From a virus, in the IMG/VR virus record IMGVR_UViG_3300021092_000054, positions 1-55,141 of that record: 55,141 nt of DNA, one strand, 5' to 3'. A model generated the notes under the pieces. It saw only the letters and a program-made list of their open reading frames with translations, had not been told where the DNA came from and made no database searches. Position 1 is the stretch's first letter. Every line of letters begins with the position of its first letter. This document shows, piece by piece, positions 6,922 through 13,007 of the stretch. The translations under genes were made by a program, and so were the position numbers.

Positions 6922-7196
6922 GCATTATTTTGATTTTTTTTGTTAATTTTAGATAATTTCTTATCTACCAAAAACTTAACTGCATCTTCGTGAACCATAT
7001 ATTTTACTTTCTTTTGGTTCTCTTTCTGAATTTTCATAACAAGAGTTTGATCAACTACGGGTTTCTCTTGTATTTTGTAACTTTGATATTTTCGGGTTCT
7101 TCCATTTGTAAGACGGCGAACATATTGGAATGAACATCCGAGAATTTTTGCAACTTCTGGTACTGTGTACCATTTTCCTTGTGGGGTGTCAATCAT
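6906..7196 (-). CDS. Helix-turn-helix (excisionase/MerR-like) protein
   Basis: A 96-residue protein whose N-terminal part, WYTVPEVAKILGCSFQYVRR at about residues 9-28, is a typical HTH_17/MerR-like DNA-binding segment (xxTVxEVAxxLGxSxxxVRR). A second, less clear segment (KVKYMVHEDAVKFL) resembles the second recognition region of some phage regulators. ATG at 7196 has AGGAG seven bases upstream and overlaps the stop of the preceding gene in ATGA form, so the two are coupled. It probably regulates phage transcription; the promoter at 6891-6921 inside its 3' end is a possible target. Confidence 0.65.
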   Translation of the reverse strand: MIDTPQGKWYTVPEVAKILGCSFQYVRRLTNGRTRKYQSYKIQEKPVVDQTLVMKIQKENQKKVKYMVHEDAVKFLVDKKLSKINKKNQNNALISQ

Positions 7197-7753
7197 TTCT
7201 TTCTCCTGGTTGTTTTGGTTGGTTTAATAGATTTAGTTATCGTTTTCTTTGTAGTTTTCTTCGTTGTCTTCGCAGTCTTCGGTTTGGCAGTTTTCTTCTT
7301 CGTAGTTCTCGTAGCCGCCTTTGCAGGTGTCTTTTTCTTCTTCAACTTTTTGGTTATCTCTGCGGAAATTTTATCATCAAGCGTGACTTTCTTTTTCTTG
7401 TTTGGTGTTGCGGGTTTGATTTCTGTTGCCGGTAAACTACCGAACAATTCTGGTTTTTCTACGCCCTTATGATATACCTTGCCGTTCTCATGTACAAATT
7501 CCTTAAAAAATTTCCAACCGCGAGGAAAGCCAGTCGAAACTGTTTTCTCATTGAGAGTAGGACCTGGAATCTTTCCAGCAACACATCGCCAACAAGTGGC
7601 AGAGACAACACCTTCCATGACACGCAGTTTTTCGTTACAGTCACGACCAGAATACCATTTACTTGCGGGATTTCCACCTTCACAAGTTACGGTTCGCATC
7701 TTGATATTTTCAAGATTTCTTGTTTGTTTCTTTGCAGTTCCTTTGCGTTTCAT
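7193..7753 (-). CDS. Zinc-ribbon-like protein with histone-H1-like Lys-rich tail
   Basis: I chose ATG 7753 because AAGGA lies about seven bases upstream; ATG 7771 is the longer alternative. The N-terminal part holds several Cys residues (one before EGG, one before NEKL, and CWRC), possibly a zinc-binding fold. After FGSLP the C-terminal 80 residues are almost entirely Lys, Thr, Ala, Pro and Arg (TKKKTAKPKTAKTTKK), like histone H1 tails or bacterial Lys-rich nucleoid proteins. Nucleic-acid binding is therefore likely. It is coupled to the helix-turn-helix gene by a four-base overlap. The tail could bind host or phage DNA non-specifically; the Cys-rich half has no family I can name with certainty. 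Confidence 0.65.
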   Translation of the reverse strand: MKRKGTAKKQTRNLENIKMRTVTCEGGNPASKWYSGRDCNEKLRVMEGVVSATCWRCVAGKIPGPTLNEKTVSTGFPRGWKFFKEFVHENGKVYHKGVEKPELFGSLPATEIKPATPNKKKKVTLDDKISAEITKKLKKKKTPAKAATRTTKKKTAKPKTAKTTKKTTKKTITKSIKPTKTTRRKK

Positions 7754-7806
7754 ATTTTGTTTCCTTATCATAATAAATTATTTCTCAATACCGTTGTTGT
7801 GGTGGA

Positions 7807-8139
7807 TTAAATATGGTTTGTGATTACCATACCACCATTTTCAGAAGAATATCTACCGATAGGTGTCCAATTTTGGCTATGAGGCCAAGGTTGGTTGTTC
7901 AAGAACCACATCCAATTTTTTTGGTGAATACGGACACCAGGAATACCGTTCAATCTTTCTTTGGTAGTATTAGTTTCCCAACCGGCAGAACGAACATAAA
8001 TAATTCCGTCAGTATCGTCAATCTTTGCAATGGCATGGCCATGTAGGTATAAGGTTGTGCCGTCTGTTTGGGTATTGTCTCTGCGGAATTTTTTACGCAT
8101 CAACCAATTTGATACGGCGAGCTGTGTTACTTGTCTCAT
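7807..8139 (-). CDS. Conserved phage hypothetical protein
   Basis: A 110-residue protein. A central segment, LYLHGHAIAKIDDTDG, is followed by GWETNTTKERLNGIPG, a pattern I recall from small hypothetical proteins in many tailed phages; no function is known to me. The C-terminal half has many Trp and Asn residues. AAGGATCTC lies before ATG 8139. Its own host-type promoter lies about 40 bases upstream, and the Lys-rich gene follows 53 bases later on the same strand. Confidence 0.6.
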   Translation of the reverse strand: MRQVTQLAVSNWLMRKKFRRDNTQTDGTTLYLHGHAIAKIDDTDGIIYVRSAGWETNTTKERLNGIPGVRIHQKNWMWFLNNQPWPHSQNWTPIGRYSSENGGMVITNHI

Positions 8140-8180
8140 TTTGAGATCCTTGAATATGTGGTTGTTATCAGTTTACAATA

Positions 8181-8211
8181 CAAATGTAAGGCATTGCCAA
8201 CTAAGATCAAA
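8181..8211 (-). promoter_or_regulatory. Bacteroidetes-type promoter
   Basis: TTTG, 19 bases, TACATTTG on the minus strand, an exact match to the consensus. It has the extended GCTTTGATCTTA and ATGCCTTA elements. It serves gene 7807-8139. Confidence 0.7.
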
Positions 8212-8276
8212 GCAATTTTTGAAATAATTGTAACAATGTTCATATTTGTTTGTTTGGTTGTCATCATTGCATATTA

Positions 8277-8307
8277 CAAATATAAGGCATTTTTTTGTAA
8301 GATCAAA
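8277..8307 (-). promoter_or_regulatory. Second tandem Bacteroidetes-type promoter
   Basis: TTTG, 19 bases, TATATTTG on the minus strand, 96 bases upstream of the similar promoter at 8181-8211. The gap between 8139 and 8428 holds these two promoters, one terminator and no gene I can support. Confidence 0.7.
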
Positions 8308-8370
8308 GCAATAATGAAAATAATTTGTAAACCGTTGATTTTTAAGGAGTTACGCTAAGTCTATAAAAAT

Positions 8371-8404
8371 CAAGGACTTACGCCGGAAATGACGTAAATC
8401 CTTG
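8371..8404 (-). terminator. Terminator-like hairpin
   Basis: CAAGGACTTACG pairs with CGTAAATCCTTG (12 pairs, one G-T type mismatch) around a ten-base loop. On the minus strand it lies 24 bases after the stop of gene 8428-8865 and is followed by ATTTTTATAG. It separates that gene from the tandem promoters downstream. Confidence 0.65.
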
Positions 8405-8427
8405 AAATATAAAGACTTAACCGATTT

Positions 8428-8865
8428 TTACTGAATATTCAGCAAAACATCTGGTCTTTTTACTATTTCTACATTCCCAAATTCATCATCGAAAAGAACA
8501 TTCTCTTTATCCCATGATACAATTTGATCCGGTGTAAGACATCCGTATCTTTGAAAATATGAACCATATTCTTCAAACATATCATCAATTTCATCGAAAC
8601 TTGTGTCTAAATCAAAAATAGGTATTCCACTATCTTCATTGTCATTATACCACAATGAATTTTCAAATTTACCAAACTTGTTCATGTATTCACCTTTTTG
8701 TTCATCATGTTGAATGGATGACATAATCCATTCAAAGATATTTTCACGACTGATTTCAAGAGCACTATACTTTTCTTTTAAGTCTTGTAAATCATTTGAA
8801 TTTGAAACCAACTCAAAATTCTTCTTAAATTCATCAAGTAGTTGATTAAATTTTTCATTGCTCAT
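8428..8865 (-). CDS. Acidic hypothetical protein
   Basis: A strongly acidic protein of 145 residues with the start at ATG 8865 (MSNEKFNQLL); a longer frame from 8910 exists but lies inside the upstream gene and lacks a good ribosome site. Helical N-terminal half; the C-terminal half holds many Asp/Glu and aromatic residues (FDLDTSFDEIDDMFEEYG), the composition of DNA-mimic or inhibitor proteins, though that is only a suggestion. It overlaps the DUF4494-like gene by 11 bases, which implies coupled translation. The hairpin at 8371-8404 ends the unit. Confidence 0.6.
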   Translation of the reverse strand: MSNEKFNQLLDEFKKNFELVSNSNDLQDLKEKYSALEISRENIFEWIMSSIQHDEQKGEYMNKFGKFENSLWYNDNEDSGIPIFDLDTSFDEIDDMFEEYGSYFQRYGCLTPDQIVSWDKENVLFDDEFGNVEIVKRPDVLLNIQ

Positions 8866-9061
8866 AGATACAATCCACAATTTTTGATTCTGCAATAGTT
8901 TTGACTTCAAATGGTTCGGTGCTATCTTTTAGATACTTATTCACCAAAACTTCTGCATCGGTTACTGAAACTGCACTAACTAGATAGGTGCGGTTGTGTT
9001 TTTTTACTTTACCTTGTTCATTTGTGATTTCAAATTGAACTTTTGCGAGGTAGAACGCCAT
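8855..9061 (-). CDS. DUF4494-like protein
   Basis: A 68-residue protein from ATG 9061, with AAAGGAATT upstream; the longer frame from 9178 runs through the promoter region and is rejected. The sequence pattern, VQFEITNEQGKVKKHNRTYLVSAVSVTDAEVLV, matches my memory of DUF4494 (a beta strand, a Gly-Lys-rich turn, then YLVxAxSxTxAE). That family is found mainly in Bacteroidetes and their phages, which supports the host assignment. No biochemical role is known. First gene of a two-gene unit driven by the promoter at 9106-9136. Confidence 0.65.
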   Translation of the reverse strand: MAFYLAKVQFEITNEQGKVKKHNRTYLVSAVSVTDAEVLVNKYLKDSTEPFEVKTIAESKIVDCIYEQ

Positions 9062-9070
9062 AACAATTCC

Positions 9071-9102
9071 TTTGGAAATGTGAAATAAAATGATTATATT
9101 TG
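9071..9102 (+). promoter_or_regulatory. Rightward Bacteroidetes-type promoter
   Basis: TTTG at 9071, 20 bases, then TATATTTG at 9095-9102: an exact consensus match. It faces the secreted glycosidase-like gene at 9188 and overlaps the leftward promoter, making a divergent pair. Confidence 0.65.
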
Positions 9103-9105
9103 ATA

Positions 9106-9136
9106 CGAATATAAGAAATAGTTTGATACGAAGCAA
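9106..9136 (-). promoter_or_regulatory. Leftward Bacteroidetes-type promoter
   Basis: On the minus strand TTG, 20 bases, TATATTCG (one mismatch). It faces the DUF4494-like gene, with the ATG about 45 bases downstream. An 11-base direct repeat, TTTGATACGAA, at 9099-9109 and 9122-9132 overlaps both divergent promoters and may be an operator. Confidence 0.6.
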
Positions 9137-9187
9137 GCAATTTTTGAAATTTTTTATTATAGTTATTATTTTCAACAAGGGAAAACA

Positions 9188-9841
9188 ATGTTAAGGTTTA
9201 TTTTAGTATTATTGTTGGCATCATCTATTACTTGGGGGAAGGAATGGGTTATTAAGTTGCCACTCAAAAAAGTTCGGGTGTATTCATCTGATACACTACG
9301 CCACCCATCATGGTATTCTGTAAAGTATAAATTGAGGAATATGATAAATCTATCGTTCTTTACTACAAAGGCGGTAGTTCCACCGTTCAAGAACCATGAT
9401 TATATCAAACCAAACAACCCACATGGTTGGCCATTTGTATCTATTGATGATCCACATGATTTTGGTGTTCCAAATTTAAGACCACATTTACACTTCAGCG
9501 ACCGGTTTGGTGTACCTGCTATATGGTCAAAATACATCTTTGCGGGGACGCCACTACTCGTTAAGGATAGTTTACCACAAAAGATAGGTAAAAACAGTTT
9601 TACAACAGCCAGACGGCCGAGAACGGTGTTTGGCAGTCATCATCAAGATAGTGTGTTCATTTACATCAATACTGGTATCAGAGTGGTAGATTTACCAAAA
9701 AGATTATTGGAACTTGGTTGTAAGGATGCCATCAACATGGATGGTGGCGGTTCAACATTCCTATATCGTGGTAACAAATATGATTATGTTCAAATGCCAA
9801 TTAAAAAAATGAGGAAATATCCGAATGTTCTTGCTTGGTAA
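9188..9841 (+). CDS. Secreted phosphodiester-glycosidase-like (NAGPA domain) protein
   Basis: A 217-residue protein with an N-terminal signal peptide (about residues 1-17, LRFILVLLLASS) and, near residues 181-190, INMDGGGST, the hallmark of the NAGPA/phosphodiester glycosidase family (PF09992 type). The preceding ARRPRTVFG stretch near residue 140 is also typical. Family members remove N-acetylglucosamine from phosphodiester linkages or act in surface polysaccharide metabolism. In a phage with a signal peptide, action on the host envelope is plausible. AGGGAAAAC precedes the ATG. It is the first gene of the rightward block, close to the lytic transglycosylase. Confidence 0.75.
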   Translation: MLRFILVLLLASSITWGKEWVIKLPLKKVRVYSSDTLRHPSWYSVKYKLRNMINLSFFTTKAVVPPFKNHDYIKPNNPHGWPFVSIDDPHDFGVPNLRPHLHFSDRFGVPAIWSKYIFAGTPLLVKDSLPQKIGKNSFTTARRPRTVFGSHHQDSVFIYINTGIRVVDLPKRLLELGCKDAINMDGGGSTFLYRGNKYDYVQMPIKKMRKYPNVLAW

Positions 9842-9851
9842 TAATAATTGC

Positions 9852-9882
9852 TTTGATCATATAGGTAAAATGTATTATCTTG
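9852..9882 (+). promoter_or_regulatory. Degenerate promoter of the TTTGATC family
   Basis: ATTGCTTTGATC at 9847-9858 is identical to the -33 region of the minus-strand promoters. The -7 region (TTATCTTG, 9875-9882) departs from TAnnTTTG. Possibly weak or regulated. Confidence 0.35.
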
Positions 9883-9885
9883 CCA

Positions 9886-9919
9886 GTGAACACGGAGAAA
9901 GTGTGAACACAAAGAAAGT
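9886..9919 (+). repeat. Tandem 17-base direct repeat
   Basis: Two adjacent 17-base units, each GTGAACAC followed by GGAGAAAGT or AAAGAAAGT, identical at 15 of 17 positions. They lie in the 274-base gap between 9841 and 10116, just upstream of a promoter, and may bind a regulator. Confidence 0.55.
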
Positions 9920-9926
9920 GATCAGA

Positions 9927-9955
9927 TATAGATCTAATATAGATCTATAGATCTA
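9927..9955 (+). repeat. Triple TATAGATCTA repeat
   Basis: TATAGATCTA occurs at 9927, 9938 and 9946, each containing the palindrome TAGATCTA. It lies 17 bases before the promoter at 9972. A cooperative operator is a reasonable inference. Confidence 0.55.
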
Positions 9956-9971
9956 AGAAGTAAAAAAGTGC

Positions 9972-10002
9972 TTGCTACATATTTATATTTTTCGTATCTT
10001 TG
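9972..10002 (+). promoter_or_regulatory. Promoter for the lytic transglycosylase gene
   Basis: TTG, 20 bases, TATCTTTG, an exact TAnnTTTG box. The inverted repeat GTATCT-TTGAT-AGATAC at 9994-10010 covers the -7 box, a typical position for a repressor site. The transcript would have a leader of about 105 bases. Confidence 0.6.
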
Positions 10003-10115
10003 ATAGATACTCAAAGTAAGTTCTTTGAAAACATGGTCGGTATATGTTTTAACCATATCGTTAATTTCAACGGAATGGTTCGTTAAATATATTATCCATA
10101 AATGAGGACAAGATT

Positions 10116-10619
10116 ATGACTAACAAATGTAAACGGGTTATATCATTGTTTTTCATTGGTTTCTGTTTTCCGTTAGTAGCAATGACTACTACTCTAAACA
10201 GAAGTGCTGAAATAAAATCGGTAACAATGAAAAAAGTGCTATATTCATCTATCGTTTGGGTTGAGTCAAAAGGCAATGCAACCGCACGATCAAAGGATGG
10301 TTCACTTGGAATAGTTCAAATTTTACCAGTAATGGTGAAGGAAGTGAACCGTATCTGTAAAATGAAAGGTATCAATAAAACTTTTACTTTACAAGATAGG
10401 CTAAATCCTGAAAAGTCAGAACAAATGTTTTGGATTTTTCAGAATTTCTACAATCCCAACATTAACTGGGAAACCATCACAATGAGTGAGATGGAGATCA
10501 TTGCACGAAAGTGGAATGGAGGTCCTAATGGACATAAAAAAGGTGCTACTAAGCACTATTGGAATAAAGTTTCAAAGATGGTCTATAAAGACCTAAAAGA
10601 AAGGGGAGTTAAGGTATAA
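10116..10619 (+). CDS. SLT-type lytic transglycosylase
   Basis: A 167-residue protein with an N-terminal hydrophobic segment (about residues 8-23), suggesting export or a signal anchor, and the transglycosylase core motif at residues 50-69: catalytic Glu50 in VESKGNATA, then DGSLGIVQI, matching the ESxxNxxAxSxxGxxGxxQ pattern of SLT/lysozyme-like enzymes. A later RKWNGG near residue 130 fits the family's RYNGG-type loop. Such enzymes cut the glycan chain of peptidoglycan with 1,6-anhydro ring formation. GAGGA precedes ATG 10116. Position outside the tail genes and the signal sequence suggest lysis rather than entry. Confidence 0.8.
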   Translation: MTNKCKRVISLFFIGFCFPLVAMTTTLNRSAEIKSVTMKKVLYSSIVWVESKGNATARSKDGSLGIVQILPVMVKEVNRICKMKGINKTFTLQDRLNPEKSEQMFWIFQNFYNPNINWETITMSEMEIIARKWNGGPNGHKKGATKHYWNKVSKMVYKDLKERGVKV

Positions 10620-10636
10620 CAACTGTTATATCATAA

Positions 10637-10676
10637 ACGAGAGAATTTTTTTACATACCGACCATTTTTCTCTCGT
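10637..10676 (+). terminator. Long-loop hairpin after the transglycosylase gene
   Basis: ACGAGAGAA pairs perfectly with TTCTCTCGT across a 22-base loop, starting 18 bases after the stop codon. There is no clean U-run, so termination is uncertain. The loop contains ATACCGACCAT, which is the exact complement of 11 bases in this gene's own leader at 10033-10043. Confidence 0.45.
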
Positions 10677-10684
10677 AAAGTTTC

Positions 10685-10692
10685 TATTTATT
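10685..10692 (+). promoter_or_regulatory. Candidate late promoter box
   Basis: TATTTATT 31 bases before the GTG start at 10724. Same box as before several other genes in this window. Confidence 0.3.
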
Positions 10693-10723
10693 TACAAACA
10701 GTTATCCATAATCGGAGAGTTAG

Positions 10724-10975
10724 GTGGAAATACTAACATCATTTTTATTAGGGTTTGTATCGATGTGGCTTGTGCTTAGACTTGATATAATGAAACCAAG
10801 TAAAGTTCAAATTAAAAATACAATGATTGAAATGGCAACACAATATGGCGGTAATCAAAAAATCTGTAAAGAGTTAAAAGATTATTCCATCAAACAAATA
10901 AAGAATGGAAACTATGAGTATGTTGAAGTCATAGATATAATTAAAAGGCAAAATAATGACAAAACAAGAACATAA
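10724..10975 (+). CDS. Small membrane-anchored protein
   Basis: An 83-residue protein starting with GTG at 10724, supported by CGGAGAG just upstream. One N-terminal membrane helix (about residues 4-20, SFLLGFVSMWLVLRL) is followed by a basic cytoplasmic domain. It overlaps the next gene by 20 bases. No family recognised. Small inner-membrane proteins near lysis genes can be holins or spanin-like, but only one helix is seen here. Confidence 0.55.
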   Translation: MEILTSFLLGFVSMWLVLRLDIMKPSKVQIKNTMIEMATQYGGNQKICKELKDYSIKQIKNGNYEYVEVIDIIKRQNNDKTRT

Positions 10976-11432
10976 ATTAAAATCCATGTTAAATTACTAT
11001 GAAGTTAATTTAGGTGGAAAAAAGGATGAAAAGATGTCAAAGAAAACATTAAGTAAATTTCTTGATAGCTTTAATAAAATTTATGACTTTTATACTCTTG
11101 AAGAAATAATGAGTAAAATTAAAGAAAAACGCAGAGAAGAAATAGATGGTGATGATGATGAACAAGACTTTATGATGCCACCAAAAGAATTACCAAACAT
11201 GGATGAAGATACATTTGAAAATGAAATGATGAAAAATCCTGAAGATTTTTTTGGTAAAAATAATTTGAAAGGTAAAGATAAAAACTTTAATGATTCAATA
11301 GATACCGATATAAATAAATTTCTGAAATGGCTTACGATGATACTTTATACAGGTGACCATTCAGTTATTATTACAGAAGATAGAAATGGTATCAATATCA
11401 AATTGGTAAAAATAAATAAAGGCAAAAAATAA
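10956..11432 (+). CDS. Acidic/charged hypothetical protein
   Basis: A 158-residue protein with a Lys-rich helical N-terminus (residues 1-60), an acidic middle (DGDDDEQDF, then MPPKELPNMDED) and a short beta-strand-like C-terminal part (HSVIITEDRNGINIKLVKI). It lies between the small membrane protein and thyX, three bases before the thyX start, probably in one transcript. I do not recognise it. Confidence 0.6.
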   Translation: MTKQEHKLKSMLNYYEVNLGGKKDEKMSKKTLSKFLDSFNKIYDFYTLEEIMSKIKEKRREEIDGDDDEQDFMMPPKELPNMDEDTFENEMMKNPEDFFGKNNLKGKDKNFNDSIDTDINKFLKWLTMILYTGDHSVIITEDRNGINIKLVKINKGKK

Positions 11433-11435
11433 GTT

Positions 11436-12116
11436 ATGTCCGTAAAATTAGTTTCAGTAACTCAACCTATAATTGAAAAAGGAAGCATGATCATTGAAGA
11501 CATAAATCCTTTTGAAAAATTGTCTTCTGAAGAATTGATAGTTTATATTGCAAGAGTCAGTAATCCATCTAATCAGAAAAATATTCAAACAGCTTCTAAA
11601 TTGATAAACTATTTGATTAAACATAAACATTGGTCGCCATTTGAATTTGTAGATATGACAGTTGAAATAATTACTCGTAGAAGTATTGCTGCTCAAATTC
11701 TTCGTCACAAATCATTTTCATTTCAAGAATTTTCTCAAAGATATTCAACTGCAACTGAAATTCAACCGATTGAAATGCGTAAACAAGGAAAGACAAATAG
11801 ACAAAGTAGTGAAGAAACTGTTTCGGATTTTATACTTGAAAGGGATATTGAACAACACTTTGCAAATTCAAAAATGTTATATGATAAGTTAATAAAACAA
11901 GGTATTTCAAGAGAAACTGCTCGTGATGTTCTTCCACTTTCAACAGAAACTACAATGTATATGAAAGGTTCTGTTAGAAGTTGGATCCACTATCTTGAAC
12001 TACGATGTTCGCCTGATACACAGAAGGAACATAGACTAATTGCGGAAAGTATAAAATCAATTTTTAATAATCAATTTCCAAATATTTCAGAAGCACTAAA
12101 TTGGAAAAATAATTAA
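11436..12116 (+). CDS. thyX: Flavin-dependent thymidylate synthase ThyX
   Basis: A 226-residue protein with the ThyX signature: RRSIAAQILRH at residues 81-91, then S-F-S-F-Q-E-F-S-Q-R-Y ending at residue 103. The usual RHRx7S is R90-H91-K92-x7-S100, with Lys in place of the third Arg. ThyX makes dTMP from dUMP using FAD and methylene-tetrahydrofolate, supplying thymidine for phage DNA synthesis. Length is normal for the family. The HWSPFEF segment near residue 65 is also typical (usually HxSPFEH; here the last residue is F). It lies in a run of short plus-strand genes. Confidence 0.93.
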   Translation: MSVKLVSVTQPIIEKGSMIIEDINPFEKLSSEELIVYIARVSNPSNQKNIQTASKLINYLIKHKHWSPFEFVDMTVEIITRRSIAAQILRHKSFSFQEFSQRYSTATEIQPIEMRKQGKTNRQSSEETVSDFILERDIEQHFANSKMLYDKLIKQGISRETARDVLPLSTETTMYMKGSVRSWIHYLELRCSPDTQKEHRLIAESIKSIFNNQFPNISEALNWKNN

Positions 12117-12128
12117 GGATAGAATAAA

Positions 12129-12662
12129 ATGATTTATGACTATGAAAATGATAGAAATTTCGCAAGAGAAATAATTTATTGTGGAATTGGACAATATGAA
12201 AGTGTATTGCATTTTGGTGCATGTGATCATAATCTAAATTTTATCCAAAATTTGGATGAACATGGTCTTGATATTCAATATACTGCTGTTGATGTTAAAG
12301 ATGAAGTAAAAACATTATTCACAGACTTTGAACCAATGGAAAGAACTCATATATGGATTTCTACCCAAGAAAGTATGCAAGAATTTATAGACAACATCGA
12401 AGACCAAAAATATAAATGGACAATAATAACCGGTTTATTTGATAAACCACTTTATAGTGAGAGGCAGTATCAATACATAGATACTATAATAACAGCTTGT
12501 TTAGAGTTTTCTGATAATGTTATATTAACGATAGATGAAAATGTATCATCGGATTTTAAGTATAGTATGATATATCTATTCTCACATTTTACAAATGCAT
12601 ATAATGCCGTTACTGTTAAAAAAATAGATGCGGGTAAGTATATTTTTCATATAATAAAATAA
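12129..12662 (+). CDS. Putative methyltransferase-fold protein
   Basis: A 177-residue protein. ESVLHFGACDHNL at residues 24-36 resembles motif I of class I S-adenosylmethionine-dependent methyltransferases, and YTAVDVKDEV about 20 residues later resembles motif II with its acidic residue. The following strands (KWTIITGLFD, NVILTIDENV) fit the alternating alpha/beta order. No target-specific motif (such as DPPY or NPPF) is seen, so an inactive or non-nucleic-acid enzyme is possible. It follows thyX by 12 bases. Assignment rests on fold-level resemblance only. Confidence 0.4.
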   Translation: MIYDYENDRNFAREIIYCGIGQYESVLHFGACDHNLNFIQNLDEHGLDIQYTAVDVKDEVKTLFTDFEPMERTHIWISTQESMQEFIDNIEDQKYKWTIITGLFDKPLYSERQYQYIDTIITACLEFSDNVILTIDENVSSDFKYSMIYLFSHFTNAYNAVTVKKIDAGKYIFHIIK

Positions 12663-12675
12663 CAGGAGCTATGTT

Positions 12676-12927
12676 ATGTTAGAACTTATTTTAATTTTTG
12701 TTGCAGGATTCATTGTAGGAATTGTATCATCTTGGCTTTATTACCGAGATAAATTCCGAAAAGTATTAACGGAATTGGAAGATAAAAAAATTATCATTTC
12801 AACAATCCACGAACATGCAAATCAACTCGAAAGAGAAAATGTAAAAACATTTGCAAAAGAACATAATGCAAAAGTTACTAAAACCCAAAAAGTTAAAAAA
12901 GTCACAAAAAATACTGATAAAAAATAA
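12676..12927 (+). CDS. Single-helix membrane protein with basic tail
   Basis: An 83-residue protein: one N-terminal membrane helix (LILIFVAGFIVGIVSSWLYY, about residues 3-22), a coiled-coil-like stretch to about residue 55, and a Lys/Thr-rich tail. CAGGAG is well placed before ATG 12676. The layout resembles an i-spanin or a membrane-anchored coiled-coil protein, but no partner outer-membrane gene overlaps it; the lipoprotein gene lies about 700 bases downstream. Confidence 0.55.
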   Translation: MLELILIFVAGFIVGIVSSWLYYRDKFRKVLTELEDKKIIISTIHEHANQLERENVKTFAKEHNAKVTKTQKVKKVTKNTDKK

Positions 12928-12962
12928 AAAATATTTATTTGTTTTTTTAATTGTTTGACATA

Positions 12963-12970
12963 TATTTATA
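12963..12970 (+). promoter_or_regulatory. Candidate promoter box before FISUMP gene
   Basis: TATTTATA 37 bases upstream of ATG 13008. The overlapping TATATTTA also has a TTTG 19 bases before it, so either the host-type or the phage sigma factor could use this site. Confidence 0.4.
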
Positions 12971-13007
12971 TCAATAACAACCATTTTTTTATTTGTAGGA
13001 GATATAA

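Noticed and set aside
7130-7472. Plus-strand frames rich in Phe, Leu and Val opposite the Lys-rich tail
   Set aside because: They are the complement of Lys/Thr codons. The minus-strand gene has ribosome sites and coupling with its neighbour.
8174-8263. A 29-residue minus-strand frame between the tandem promoters
   Set aside because: It overlaps the second promoter (8181-8211), has no ribosome binding site and looks like chance.
8131-8358. Plus-strand frame of 75 residues across 8131-8358
   Set aside because: It runs through two strong minus-strand promoters and has no ribosome site; the hydrophobic composition comes from AT-rich non-coding DNA.
9887-9960. CRISPR-like array suggested by the short repeats
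   Set aside because: Units are adjacent or only 8-11 bases apart, without spacers of constant length, and there are no cas genes. Operator sites are a better reading.
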